From the NCBI RefSeq assembly GCF_040222385.1, contig NZ_JAVKDF010000035.1, positions 248,001 to 312,000 of the forward strand: DNA of 64,000 bases. The letters run 5' to 3'. How positions within the stretch are numbered: position 1 is the stretch's first letter; every line of letters begins with the position of its first letter. Positions 9,746-18,262 of the stretch are shown here, one piece after another. The position numbers and the translations under genes were made by a program. The notes beneath the pieces are model-generated. The model did not search any database and was not told where the DNA came from. It saw only the letters and a list, made by a program, of their open reading frames with translations. The stretch comes from Imperialibacter sp040222385. Lineage in GTDB: Bacteria > Bacteroidota > Bacteroidia > Cytophagales > Cyclobacteriaceae.

Positions 9746-10229
9746 GACAGTTTTCACCAAAGATTTGACTAATAAGAAAATATTAGTTGAAAGGCATTTT
9801 GATGCGCCCGTAGCACTGGTTTGGAAAACCTGGACCGACGCCACGCTGCTGGATCAATGGTGGGCTCCAAGCCCATGGAAGGCCAAAACGAAATCGATGA
9901 ACTTTAAGGAAGGCGGCTACTGGCACTATTGCATGGTGGGGCCTGAGGGAGAAGTAGCCTGGGCCAGGCTTGACTATGAGAAAATCAAAATTCATATCAG
10001 CTATTCGGCCAAAGATGCATTTTGCGATGAGGATGGGAATATCAATAAAGATTTTCCGGGAGCGTACTGGCAGGTCAGTTTTTCTTCATCGAACACTGGC
10101 ACCAAAGTCAATGTAGTCACCTCATATAACTCGGTAGAGGAGCTTGAAGCCATGGTAAACATGGGCTTCCAGGAGGGCTTCGCCATGGCGCACGACAATC
10201 TGGACGAGCTAATCAAAACCCTTGTCTAA
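9738..10229 (+). CDS. SRPBCC (AHSA1-like) domain protein
   Basis: A 163-residue single-domain protein of the START/Bet v1-like SRPBCC fold. The diagnostic pattern is an N-terminal strand with ERHFDAPVALVWKTWTDATLLDQWWAP, a central GGYWHYCMVGPEG and a C-terminal helix with GFQEGFAMAHDNLDELI. Such AHSA1-like proteins bind a hydrophobic ligand in a cavity; substrates of most are unknown. The gene overlaps the ArsR regulator by 8 bp, so the two are co-translated and presumably share one ligand or stress signal. No signal peptide, so cytoplasmic. Confidence 0.9.
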   Translation: MNKTVFTKDLTNKKILVERHFDAPVALVWKTWTDATLLDQWWAPSPWKAKTKSMNFKEGGYWHYCMVGPEGEVAWARLDYEKIKIHISYSAKDAFCDEDGNINKDFPGAYWQVSFSSSNTGTKVNVVTSYNSVEELEAMVNMGFQEGFAMAHDNLDELIKTLV

Positions 10230-10240
10230 AAACCCTTTGC

Positions 10241-10286
10241 ATGAATGCGACAAGTCGCAGACTACCCTTGTGTTTGTCGCATTCAT
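10241..10286. repeat. 13-bp inverted repeat (hairpin) downstream of the SRPBCC gene
   Basis: ATGAATGCGACAA (10241-10253) is followed after 20 bases by its exact reverse complement (10274-10286). The stem would be strong, but no T-tract follows immediately; a run of A occurs about 20 bp later. It may end or stabilise the upstream transcript or act as a protein-binding site before the VOC gene. Role inferred only. Confidence 0.55.
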
Positions 10287-10348
10287 ACCGTAGTGCCCTT
10301 GTCAAAAAAAAAGATATTTGACCATCACAAACCCAACCCAATACCGAT

Positions 10349-10762
10349 ATGACAAAGCAACTTTGGCTCAACCTGCCTGTGAAAGATGTAAAGAAGTCAA
10401 AAGCCTTTTTTACAAAGCTTGGTTTTCAGTTCAGCACCGGACCTGGAGATACCGAAACCTCTGCGGCTCTCTTAGTCGGAGAGAAAAATGTGGTGGTGAT
10501 GCTGTTTGAAGAGCCTGCGTTTAAGGGCTTTGCAAATGCTGACATTGCTGACACAAGCAAAGGCTGCGAGGTGCTGCTTTCTATAGATGCTGAGAGCAAA
10601 GAGGAAGTAGATATTTTGACTCAAAAAGCGATTGATGCTGGCGGGAAAAGCTCTCACAAACCGTCCACAATGAGCGGCTGGATGTATGGCAGTCTTTTTA
10701 TTGATCTGGACGGCCACCGCTGGAATGTGCTCTACATGGACATAAGTAAAATGAAAAGTTAA
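10349..10762 (+). CDS. VOC-family (glyoxalase/bleomycin resistance-like) protein
   Basis: A 137-residue protein with the vicinal-oxygen-chelate pattern: LWLNLPVKDVKKSKAFFTKLGFQF at the start, and a second beta-alpha module ending in GSLFIDLDGHRWNVLYMD, where the D-x-D-G-H-x-W-N segment is the usual conserved end of the family. Members bind a metal and act as glyoxalases, dioxygenases or antibiotic-binding proteins; the substrate cannot be told here. The ATG at 10349 places LWLNLPV at the normal N-terminal position. It sits 120 bp after the SRPBCC gene, separated from it by a 13-bp inverted repeat. Confidence 0.88.
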   Translation: MTKQLWLNLPVKDVKKSKAFFTKLGFQFSTGPGDTETSAALLVGEKNVVVMLFEEPAFKGFANADIADTSKGCEVLLSIDAESKEEVDILTQKAIDAGGKSSHKPSTMSGWMYGSLFIDLDGHRWNVLYMDISKMKS

Positions 10763-10787
10763 CGTTCACCAACCTAAACCTACTACT

Positions 10788-11162
10788 ATGAACTTCTTTA
10801 AAAGCGCAGGGGCCGTTCTGCTTGGACTGGTTGTCATTTTTGCATTGTCTCACGTCACCGATGTTGTTTTGGAGAAATCGGGTTTGATGTTGCTGCCATT
10901 CGACTCAAATCCGCTTTGGCTAAAACTTTTCGTCACTTTCTACCGCACCTTTTATGTGTTTGTCGGCGGTTACGTGACGGCAAGAGTGTCCCACGCTAAC
11001 CCCATGCGACACACCATTGTACTGGCCTCCATTGGCACAGTGCTTGGCATCCTTGGAGCCATCGCTATGTGGAGTGAGCCACCTCATTGGTATCCTATCG
11101 CCCTCATTATTCTCGGCTGGCCAAGTGCCTGGCTTGGCGGAAAACTTAGAGTGAAAAATTAG
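10788..11162 (+). CDS. Small multi-pass membrane protein of unknown function
   Basis: A 124-residue hydrophobic protein with four likely membrane segments: near residues 5-25, 45-65, 75-95 and 100-118 (the last containing IALIILGWPSAWLGG). There are no recognisable catalytic or binding motifs. It follows the VOC gene after 25 bp and precedes a DUF1905/YdeI gene, so the three may form one transcript. I do not recognise the family beyond a general resemblance to small uncharacterised inner-membrane proteins of Bacteroidetes. Confidence 0.7.
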   Translation: MNFFKSAGAVLLGLVVIFALSHVTDVVLEKSGLMLLPFDSNPLWLKLFVTFYRTFYVFVGGYVTARVSHANPMRHTIVLASIGTVLGILGAIAMWSEPPHWYPIALIILGWPSAWLGGKLRVKN

Positions 11163-11196
11163 TCTGAGCTTATCACTTTTTCAAAACATTTCCGAC

Positions 11197-11643
11197 GTGC
11201 TAAAATTCAAAACAGTCATTCTGCAAATGGGCAACAACACCGGTATTGAGGTGCCAACGGAAACAGTAGAAGCGCTTGGTGCTGGAAAAAAACCACTAGT
11301 GGTAGTCACCGTCAATGATTACACCTACCGAAGTGCCATTGCAGTGATGGGAGGAATGTTCCTGATCAGTTTCAGTTCGGCTCACAGGGCGGCATCTGGC
11401 CTTGGTGGCGGCGACAAAGTGGAAGTAACGTTAGAAGTAGATACGGCACCCAGAACGGTGGATTTGCCTGAAGATCTCAAGCAGGCACTAGATGCGCATC
11501 CCCACCTCAAGGGCAAATTTGATGCGCTCTCAAACAGCAAAAAGAAGCTACTGGTATTGCCGATTGAAGATGCGAAAACAGAGGAAACCAGAGCCAGGAG
11601 AGTAGAAAAAGCTATTTCGATACTTCGGGAGGGAAAAATATAA
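11197..11643 (+). CDS. DUF1905 / YdeI-like (OmpD-associated) protein
   Basis: A 148-residue cytoplasmic protein. Residues 1-90 fit DUF1905 (FKTVILQMGNNTGIEVP ... VTVNDYTYRSAIAVMGGMFLISFS, then GDKVEVTLEVDTAPRTVDLPEDL), and the rest fits the YdeI/OmpD-associated C-terminal helix (FDALSNSKKKLL ... ETRARRVEKAISILREGK). The likely start is the GTG at 11197, giving the family's typical beginning. Function of the family is poorly known; some members were linked to peptide resistance through outer-membrane protein interaction. It ends 45 bp before the PadR operator region. Confidence 0.82.
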   Translation: MLKFKTVILQMGNNTGIEVPTETVEALGAGKKPLVVVTVNDYTYRSAIAVMGGMFLISFSSAHRAASGLGGGDKVEVTLEVDTAPRTVDLPEDLKQALDAHPHLKGKFDALSNSKKKLLVLPIEDAKTEETRARRVEKAISILREGKI

Positions 11644-11687
11644 CCCTTCCTTCAAAGAAGCTGCTCTATAATCGGTGCTGACAATAT

Positions 11688-11752
11688 CAATACTACAATT
11701 AGGATATTGATTCTAATTCCCTAGATTTGCCAATACTACAATTAAGACATTG
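11688..11752 (+). promoter_or_regulatory. Paired direct repeats around a TAnnTTTG promoter upstream of the PadR gene
   Basis: A 22-bp sequence at 11688-11709 recurs at 11731-11752 with two mismatches (both begin CAATACTACAATTA). Each copy is a dyad, CAATA-N12-TATTG in the first and CAATA-N12-CATTG in the second. The copies start 43 bp apart, about four helical turns. Between them lies TAGATTTG (11722-11729), a good -7 element. The second copy ends four bases before the PadR ATG at 11757 and would cover the transcription start. Autorepression by the PadR dimer is the simplest reading. Confidence 0.7.
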
Positions 11753-11756
11753 GTAT

Positions 11757-12095
11757 ATGAAAGAATTTCAACTGGGCGAGTTCGAGGAGATTGTGCTCCT
11801 GACCGTCGGTGTTTTGTACCCCGAAGCCTACGGAGTGGCTCTCAAAGATGAAATTGAGAAGCGACTGAAGCGAAAAGTGAGCGTGGGGGCTCTTCAGTCT
11901 GCCCTGCGCAGAATGGAAGGCAAAGGCTACCTCCACTCCAAAGAAGGCGAACCTAATCCTGAGCGAGGTGGCAAACCCAAGCGTTACTTTACGATCACAG
12001 CCTATGGAAAAAAGGCTTTGGATCACTCAAAAGATGTGCGTCTTGAACTTTACAATGCCATCCCGCCAGTAGCACTCGATTTCAAGTTCACATGA
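11757..12095 (+). CDS. PadR-family transcriptional regulator
   Basis: A 112-residue winged-helix protein. The ATG at 11757 gives MKEFQLGEFEEIVLLTVG, the normal start of this PadR group; an in-frame TTG at 11727 would add ten residues that overlap the operator and promoter and is unlikely. The HTH region contains GALQSALRRMEGKGYLHSKEGEPNPERGGKPKRYFTITAYGKKAL, the standard PadR wing. It overlaps the following permease gene by 4 bp (ATGA), a pairing common in Bacteroidetes, where the regulator controls the export system. Inducer unknown; control probably runs through the paired repeats just upstream. Confidence 0.92.
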   Translation: MKEFQLGEFEEIVLLTVGVLYPEAYGVALKDEIEKRLKRKVSVGALQSALRRMEGKGYLHSKEGEPNPERGGKPKRYFTITAYGKKALDHSKDVRLELYNAIPPVALDFKFT

Positions 12096-14722
12096 TCAAA
12101 CGGCTGGCAAACCGGCTGCTCAGGTGGTATCTCCATCCCGATTTTTACCCTGACATCAGCGGTGACCTGGAGGAATTGTACCTGCGCAACAGAGCTACTT
12201 CAGCGCCGGCGGCCAATTGGAAGTACATGCTGCAAGTAATCGTGCTTTTTCGGCCATCGTTAATGCGCCCATTATTCAAAAACTCAATTATAAAGGACAC
12301 AGGTATGTTAAAGAATTATTTCAAAATAGGTGTCAGGAGCCTTCTGAAACAAAAGGCTTTCACCTTTATCAATGTGATGGGGCTGGCAGTTGGGCTGGCG
12401 GCCTTCCTGCTGATTCAGCAGTATGTAAAGTTTGAAAAAAGCTATGACCGGCACTATGCCGATGCCGATCAGTTGTATCGCCTCACCACCGACCAGGTGG
12501 TAGACAGCGTGCTGGGCACCAGGGATGCCATGTCGTTCGCACCATCTGGCAAAGTGCTGGTAGAAGAGGTTCCTGAGATCGTAGATGCCACTACGACGCA
12601 GAATTTTGGAGAACTCATTTTCCGAAAAGGCGAAAGCCTGGTGACCGAGGAGCACGTGCTGGCAGTCGACGAACATTTCCTGAGGCTGTTCACATATAAG
12701 GTACTTGAAGGTCATTCTGAAAGCCTGCTCACAGAGCCCAACACCCTGGTGCTGTCAGCGTCAAAAGCGAAATTCTATTTTGGCGACCAAAACCCAATAG
12801 GCAAAACCATCTACCTCCAAAGTGCTTTCGACAGAGACTTTAAGGTGGTCGGTATCGTTGAAGACCCGCCGCAGAGCACACACTACAAATTCGACATGCT
12901 CATGTCCATCAGCACCATCAAGGACCGACTGGATGATGATGCGTGGAATGGCTACAACTACTATACCTATGTGAAACTCGATCAGGGCGCTGACATTGAG
13001 AACGTCAGACCGCTGCTACCAGTTTTGTCAAAAAAGTACATGGGAGAAGAAAGCAGCCTTGTATTCAATCTTCAGCCTGTGATCGACATCCATCTCTATT
13101 CCGATTTCACCTTTGAACCCGAGATGCATGGCAGCGCCAAAGCCGTCAGTTTCCTTGGACTTATTTCAGTTTTCATTTTGATCATTGCCTGGGTCAATTA
13201 TGTAAACCTCTCTACTGCCAGGTCATTTGACAGAGCAAAGGAAGTGGGTATCAGAAAGGTAGTGGGAGCTCGCAGAAATCAACTCATGTTCCAATTTATT
13301 ACCGAGGCATTCATGATCAATGTGCTCGGCTCACTGCTGGCCCTCGGGCTTGCCGAGCTTGCACTTCCCTTATTCAACAACCTGATTAGCAAAGAAATTC
13401 TGGATCATACATGGAATGATACCGGGTTTCTACTGAACGTGTTCATCTTTGCGATCATTGGCACTCTGGTATCGGGCGTGTACCCAGCTCTTGTGCTATC
13501 TGGCTTCCGACCTGTAATGGTGCTGAAGGGCAAATTCAGAAACTCAAAGCAAGGTATTTGGTTGAGAAAAGGCCTGGTCGTGCTTCAGTTCGCTTCCTCG
13601 CTTTCGCTGATTGCCTGCACCTTCATTGTTTACCAGCAGGTCAACTACATGCGCTCCAAAGACATCGGTATGTCGATCGATCAGGTGGTTGGGTTCAGAA
13701 ACCCCAGGGTAAACGACGCCGACTACGAGGCCCACAAACAAAAACGGACGTTGTTTGCTGAAGAACTAAAGACCTATCCTGCTATTCAGGGAGTTGCCAT
13801 GATTTCCAACCTCCCGGGTGGGGGCAGCTCCGACGTGAACTCAAGCAGCGGTGGTATAAAAATCGTCGGTAAAACAGACCGGCTGGACGCAACTACCTAT
13901 GTGTTGTCTTTGAATGACGAGGTAATCAGCGTTCTGGATATGGAAATTCTCCATGGTCGCAACTTTGATAGAAACAGAGGAATGGATACTGCCACTGTGC
14001 TGGTCAATGAAGCATTTATCAAGCGGTTCGGTCTTGTGCCCGATGTGTCACTGATCAATGAAAAGGTGCAGTTTGGAAAAAACCCTGAAAACCGAAAGCA
14101 TGACATCGTAGGTATTGTAAAAGACGTGAACAGAAGCTCGCTCAAAAATGAAGTGGAGCCAACGGTTTATTTTTACAATGATACACCTTCTCAGGTGATG
14201 GTAAAACTGGCGGCCGGGAAGTACAGGGAAGGTCTGGAAATCCTTGAAACCACCTGGCAGAAGTTCTTCCCAAATGACCCTTTGAGGTATACCTTTCTCG
14301 ATGAGCGATTTGAGGGACTTTATCAGGAAGACAAACGATTTGGTGCAGTTTTCGGTGCATTCGCTGTGCTCGCCCTGGTTGTAGCCACGCTGGGCCTTTT
14401 CGGACTTTCGTCTTTCATGGCCATCCAGCGTACAAAGGAGGTGGGTGTCAGAAAAGTGTTGGGAGCTTCAGTACCAAATATCATTGGCATCTTTTACAAA
14501 GATTTCCTGTCGCTGATAGCTGTTGCTTTTTTGGTTGGCGCACCGCTGATCTACTTTGGGATGACTCAATGGCTCGATGGCTATGCCTACAGAATTGGCT
14601 TCCCCTGGCTATTTCTTGGCTTATCGCTGCTCATTGTGCTGGCGATTGCGCTTTTAACCGTCGGCTACCAGGTATATAAAGTGGCTGTTTTGGACCCTTC
14701 TAAAACACTGAGATACGAGTAA
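12092..14722 (+). CDS. ABC transporter permease with permease-prefix domain (FtsX/MacB type)
   Basis: An 876-residue protein. The first ~75 residues (RWYLHPDFYPDISGDLEELY) match the 'permease prefix' domain found on PadR-linked permeases of Bacteroidetes. A MacB-like architecture follows: a membrane helix at about 95-115, a periplasmic MacB_PCD domain, an FtsX core of three helices (around 350-470, with AKEVGIRKVVGARRNQL), a fourth helix, a second periplasmic domain and a second FtsX core near the C-terminus (TKEVGVRKVLGASVPNI). The duplicated VGxRKVxGA motif is typical of two fused permease halves. No ATPase gene is adjacent. Likely role: efflux or membrane-stress transport controlled by the coupled PadR protein. 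Confidence 0.9.
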   Translation: MIKRLANRLLRWYLHPDFYPDISGDLEELYLRNRATSAPAANWKYMLQVIVLFRPSLMRPLFKNSIIKDTGMLKNYFKIGVRSLLKQKAFTFINVMGLAVGLAAFLLIQQYVKFEKSYDRHYADADQLYRLTTDQVVDSVLGTRDAMSFAPSGKVLVEEVPEIVDATTTQNFGELIFRKGESLVTEEHVLAVDEHFLRLFTYKVLEGHSESLLTEPNTLVLSASKAKFYFGDQNPIGKTIYLQSAFDRDFKVVGIVEDPPQSTHYKFDMLMSISTIKDRLDDDAWNGYNYYTYVKLDQGADIENVRPLLPVLSKKYMGEESSLVFNLQPVIDIHLYSDFTFEPEMHGSAKAVSFLGLISVFILIIAWVNYVNLSTARSFDRAKEVGIRKVVGARRNQLMFQFITEAFMINVLGSLLALGLAELALPLFNNLISKEILDHTWNDTGFLLNVFIFAIIGTLVSGVYPALVLSGFRPVMVLKGKFRNSKQGIWLRKGLVVLQFASSLSLIACTFIVYQQVNYMRSKDIGMSIDQVVGFRNPRVNDADYEAHKQKRTLFAEELKTYPAIQGVAMISNLPGGGSSDVNSSSGGIKIVGKTDRLDATTYVLSLNDEVISVLDMEILHGRNFDRNRGMDTATVLVNEAFIKRFGLVPDVSLINEKVQFGKNPENRKHDIVGIVKDVNRSSLKNEVEPTVYFYNDTPSQVMVKLAAGKYREGLEILETTWQKFFPNDPLRYTFLDERFEGLYQEDKRFGAVFGAFAVLALVVATLGLFGLSSFMAIQRTKEVGVRKVLGASVPNIIGIFYKDFLSLIAVAFLVGAPLIYFGMTQWLDGYAYRIGFPWLFLGLSLLIVLAIALLTVGYQVYKVAVLDPSKTLRYE

Positions 14723-14743
14723 AGCCTCAAAACAGCATTCAAA

Positions 14744-14778
14744 CCACCAAAAGGCTATCCCCCGGGGTGGCTTTTTTT
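14744..14778 (+). terminator. Possible intrinsic terminator after the permease gene
   Basis: Just past the stop there is CCACC (14744-14748), a CCCCCGGGG core, GGTGG (14766-14770) and then CTTTTTTT. The stem is imperfect because the most complementary part would leave no loop, but a GC-rich fold followed by seven T residues is the normal pattern of a rho-independent terminator. Confidence 0.45.
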
Positions 14779-14873
14779 GATGCGCCTCGAATTGACCTCC
14801 TTTCGGTACATTCTGCTATCTTGCTTACTAATAAACAACTTTACCCTTAGTACAAACCCACCTAGCCTACTTC

Positions 14874-16334
14874 ATGAAACTTCTGACATTTCCTGCGCTT
14901 CTTTGTTTTCTCACCCTTTACTCCTGCTCCACCTCAACTCAGGTGGGCAATGGAGACGCCGCCCAAATCATCGAAAACAGCCTGGTGGCTGGCATGCAAA
15001 TAAAAGGTGAACCGGTGAAGACCTACACGCTTGCTGAGAGAATGGCACACTATAACGTGCCTGGAGTAAGTATTGCCGTAGTAAAAGATGGAAAGATCAG
15101 CTGGGCCAGGGGCTATGGAACCGCCAACTCACAAACTGGCAGTCTGGTTGATGTCAACACACTGTTTCAGGCAGGCTCCATCAGCAAGCCTATTGCTGCA
15201 CTGGCTGCGTTAAAGCTTGCCGGGGAGGGAAAAGTTGAGCTGGATGCTGATGTAAACACTTACCTCACAAGCTGGAAAGTCCCCGATAGCGAATTTACTC
15301 AAACCGAAAAAGTAACACTTCGCCGCCTGCTGACTCATACGGCAGGCACCACGGTTCATGGTTTTCCGGGTTATCACCCTACCATGATATTTCCTGGCAT
15401 CGAAACAGTATTGAATGGCAGGGGTAACACACCCGCCATCTATGTAGATACAACCCCTGGCACCCTTTGGAGATACTCAGGCGGAGGCTACACGATCATG
15501 GAAAAGGTGGTGGAAGATGTAACCGATTTACCACTTGATATTTACCTGAAGCAAAGCGTGTTGGAACCTCTGGGCATGGATCACAGCACCTATGCGCAGC
15601 CTCTGCCGGCCGATTTCACAGCCAACGCCAGCGCAGCTTATGATAGCGAAGGCACACTCATAGACGGGCTTTGGCATAACTACCCTGAACAGGCAGCTGC
15701 CGGCCTTTGGACTACCCCCACCGATCTGGCCAAATACTGCATTGAAATTCAATCCATTGTGGCTGGCAAAAAGGGTGGCATCTTATCGCAGGAAATGGTG
15801 ACCCGCATGCTCACCAAAGACAAAAATGACTGGGGACTTGGGCCATCACTGAAAAACGAGGGCAATGGCCTGATTTTTCAGCATGGTGGAAAAAACGCAG
15901 GCTTCACGAACAATATGGTAGCCTTTGCTCATAAGGGAGAAGCCATCATTGTCATGACCAATGCCGACAACGGAGGCCGCCTGATTGGCGAGATCATCAA
16001 CGCCGCCTCTGACTACTACGACTGGGGCCTGTCGAATGTCAGAACCATAGAGACCATCAAGCTTTCTCCCGAAAAACTACAGGAATTTGTCGGAAAGTAT
16101 CAGTATTCAGAGCAGGTGCCGGGATCAGGCAGCTATTATATTGAAGTAAGGCTCACCAATGGTCAGCTCACTGTGATCGACCCCGAAGAAAACAGTTCTT
16201 TCAGTCTGACGCCGACGGAGGCTATGAAATTCATCGACCTGGAAAAAGGAGATCAGATTGTCTTTTCTGCCAGTGAGAATAGCCCGGTGGTCTTGCTTTG
16301 GAACAACAACTATAGGTTCTATAAAGTAGAATGA
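14874..16334 (+). CDS. Secreted serine hydrolase, class C beta-lactamase fold (lipoprotein)
   Basis: A 486-residue protein with a lipoprotein signal (lipobox L-Y-S-C, Cys18). The beta-lactamase/transpeptidase-like domain covers about residues 50-375: SxxK motif S102-I-S-K105, a Y-S-G triad at 201-203 in the place of the usual Y-x-N, and H337-G-G as the third motif. A C-terminal domain of about 100 residues (VGKYQYSEQVPGSGSYYIEVRL) follows, as in many bacterial serine hydrolases of this family. Such enzymes act as esterases, D-amino peptidases or transpeptidases. It overlaps the downstream sulfatase gene by 4 bp (ATGA), so the two are translationally coupled, which suggests work on a shared external substrate. 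Confidence 0.88.
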   Translation: MKLLTFPALLCFLTLYSCSTSTQVGNGDAAQIIENSLVAGMQIKGEPVKTYTLAERMAHYNVPGVSIAVVKDGKISWARGYGTANSQTGSLVDVNTLFQAGSISKPIAALAALKLAGEGKVELDADVNTYLTSWKVPDSEFTQTEKVTLRRLLTHTAGTTVHGFPGYHPTMIFPGIETVLNGRGNTPAIYVDTTPGTLWRYSGGGYTIMEKVVEDVTDLPLDIYLKQSVLEPLGMDHSTYAQPLPADFTANASAAYDSEGTLIDGLWHNYPEQAAAGLWTTPTDLAKYCIEIQSIVAGKKGGILSQEMVTRMLTKDKNDWGLGPSLKNEGNGLIFQHGGKNAGFTNNMVAFAHKGEAIIVMTNADNGGRLIGEIINAASDYYDWGLSNVRTIETIKLSPEKLQEFVGKYQYSEQVPGSGSYYIEVRLTNGQLTVIDPEENSSFSLTPTEAMKFIDLEKGDQIVFSASENSPVVLLWNNNYRFYKVE

Positions 16335-18109
16335 TGATGTTACAGTATAACAACCAAACAATAAAAGTACTGCTCACCATTTGGACAATTAGCTGGACGA
16401 TTCCGTCTCTTGCCCTTGCTCAACAAGTGCGAAAACCCAATGTCATCATTATCCTCACCGATGATCAGGGCTACGGCGATTTGGGAATTACAGGCAACCC
16501 ACATGTCAAAACCCCAGTCATTGATGCGTTCGCCAGGGAAAGCGCCCGACTCAATAATTTCTACGTATCTCCGGTGTGCGCCCCGACCCGCTCCAGCCTG
16601 CTGACAGGCCGTTATTCACTGCGTACCGGCATCAGAGACACTTACAATGGCGGTGCCACCATGGCCCCTGATGAAGTCACAATGGCGGAAATGCTCAAAC
16701 AAGCCAACTATTCCACCGGCATCTTTGGCAAGTGGCACCTGGGGGATAATTACCCCAGCAGGCCCAACGACCAGGGATTTGATGAGTCTGTCATTCACCT
16801 GTCAGGTGGTATGGGACAGGTTGGCGATGTAACCACCTGGTTCAAGGGCGACAGCAGCTATTTCAACCCAACACTCTGGCACAATGGAAAGCAGGAGGCA
16901 TACCAGGGTTATTGCTCGGATATTTTCGCTGAGCAGGCTCTGAAGTTCATAGAAAATAATCGCCAATCTCCATTTTTCTGTTACCTGGCCTTCAATGCAC
17001 CACACACACCTTTACAGGTGCCCGACAAGTACTACCAGATGTACAAAGACATTGATCCGTCTATTGGTTTTGACGATGGCAGACCTTTCATGCCTATGAG
17101 CGAAAAGGACAAGGAAGATGCCCGCAGGGTGTATGCCATGGTGACCAATATTGACGACAATGTAGGCAAGCTCCTCAAAAAGCTCGACGAGATCAAAATC
17201 GCCGATAATACCATCGTCATTTTTATGACGGACAACGGCCCTCAGCAGAACCGGTATGTAGCAGGCATGAGAGGGCGGAAAGGTGACGTTTACCGGGGAG
17301 GAATCAGGGTGCCGTTTTATCTGCGCTATCCGGCCAAGCTGAAAGGCAACAAAGATGTCGCCACCACTGCTGCCCATATCGATATCCTGCCAACCATCGC
17401 TGAGGCTTGTGGCGTAGCCGCTCCAGCTGACCGGCAAATCGATGGCAGGAGTCTTTGGCCACTGCTAGAGGGCGAAAAGGTCGACTGGTCAGAAAGAACG
17501 CTGTTCTTTTACTGGACCCGGCGCTATCCCGAGCTATACAACAACATGGCGTTGCAAAAAGGCCCCTACAAGCTGGTAGGCAAAACTAACTACGATTCCC
17601 CGCTGGAAGCTTTTGAACTGTACAATATTGAAGCCGATCCATACGAGCAAAACAACATCATTGCAAGAAGCAAGACCATAGCAACGCCTCTGAAAGTTGA
17701 GTTGGATCGCACTTACCGGGAGCTCATTACCTCCGAAAACCTGATGAACCCGCCCAGAATTGCTGTTGGCGGCGCAAAGGAAAACCCTGTGATCCTTAAC
17801 CGAAACGATGCTGCCGGCGAAAGAGGCATTTGGGCCCAGGAAGAAATTTATGGACTTTGGAGAGTCGGTATTGAAGAAGGGAGATACAATATCCGTTTCA
17901 AATTCACTCAGCCAGTAGCAGGTGGCGGTACCTTATACCTCGAAACGGGGCCCATTATCCAGCAGATGGAGGTGGCCGGAAGCACTACCGACATGATAGA
18001 AATGAAGAACGTCAGCCTGCCTCAATTGGACTGCGACCTGACTTCGTTTTATGCAGTAAATGGCCGGAGCATCTTTCCTTTTTATGTGGAGCTGGAGAAG
18101 TTGGAGTGA
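16331..18109 (+). CDS. Sulfatase, formylglycine type, with extra C-terminal domain
   Basis: A 592-residue exported sulfatase. Signal peptide at the N-terminus (cleavage probably after LALAQ). The alkaline-phosphatase-superfamily core begins with PNVIIILTDDQGYGDLG (metal-binding DD at 44-45) and carries the activation motif C83-A-P-T-R with T-G at 92-93, the cysteine being converted to formylglycine by a maturase not present in this window. GKWHLG and FMTDNGP are further core motifs. Residues ~455-592 form an additional beta-rich domain (KENPVILNRNDAAGERGIW) seen in arylsulfatase A-like enzymes. Starts at 16331, 16334 or 16337 are all possible. Likely removes sulfate esters from a polysaccharide. 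Confidence 0.92.
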   Translation: MMMLQYNNQTIKVLLTIWTISWTIPSLALAQQVRKPNVIIILTDDQGYGDLGITGNPHVKTPVIDAFARESARLNNFYVSPVCAPTRSSLLTGRYSLRTGIRDTYNGGATMAPDEVTMAEMLKQANYSTGIFGKWHLGDNYPSRPNDQGFDESVIHLSGGMGQVGDVTTWFKGDSSYFNPTLWHNGKQEAYQGYCSDIFAEQALKFIENNRQSPFFCYLAFNAPHTPLQVPDKYYQMYKDIDPSIGFDDGRPFMPMSEKDKEDARRVYAMVTNIDDNVGKLLKKLDEIKIADNTIVIFMTDNGPQQNRYVAGMRGRKGDVYRGGIRVPFYLRYPAKLKGNKDVATTAAHIDILPTIAEACGVAAPADRQIDGRSLWPLLEGEKVDWSERTLFFYWTRRYPELYNNMALQKGPYKLVGKTNYDSPLEAFELYNIEADPYEQNNIIARSKTIATPLKVELDRTYRELITSENLMNPPRIAVGGAKENPVILNRNDAAGERGIWAQEEIYGLWRVGIEEGRYNIRFKFTQPVAGGGTLYLETGPIIQQMEVAGSTTDMIEMKNVSLPQLDCDLTSFYAVNGRSIFPFYVELEKLE

Positions 18110-18262
18110 AGCTGGGGTAGGCACGGACCTCTCGACCGCTGCTTTAGGGCATGTATGCAAAATATTATATCTTCAATGCCAGGCTGGAAAGCACACTGGC
18201 ACCTATAAGCAGTCTTTTCGTAAAGATAAGCCGTTCGGTCTGAAGCATAAACTAACCACTCG

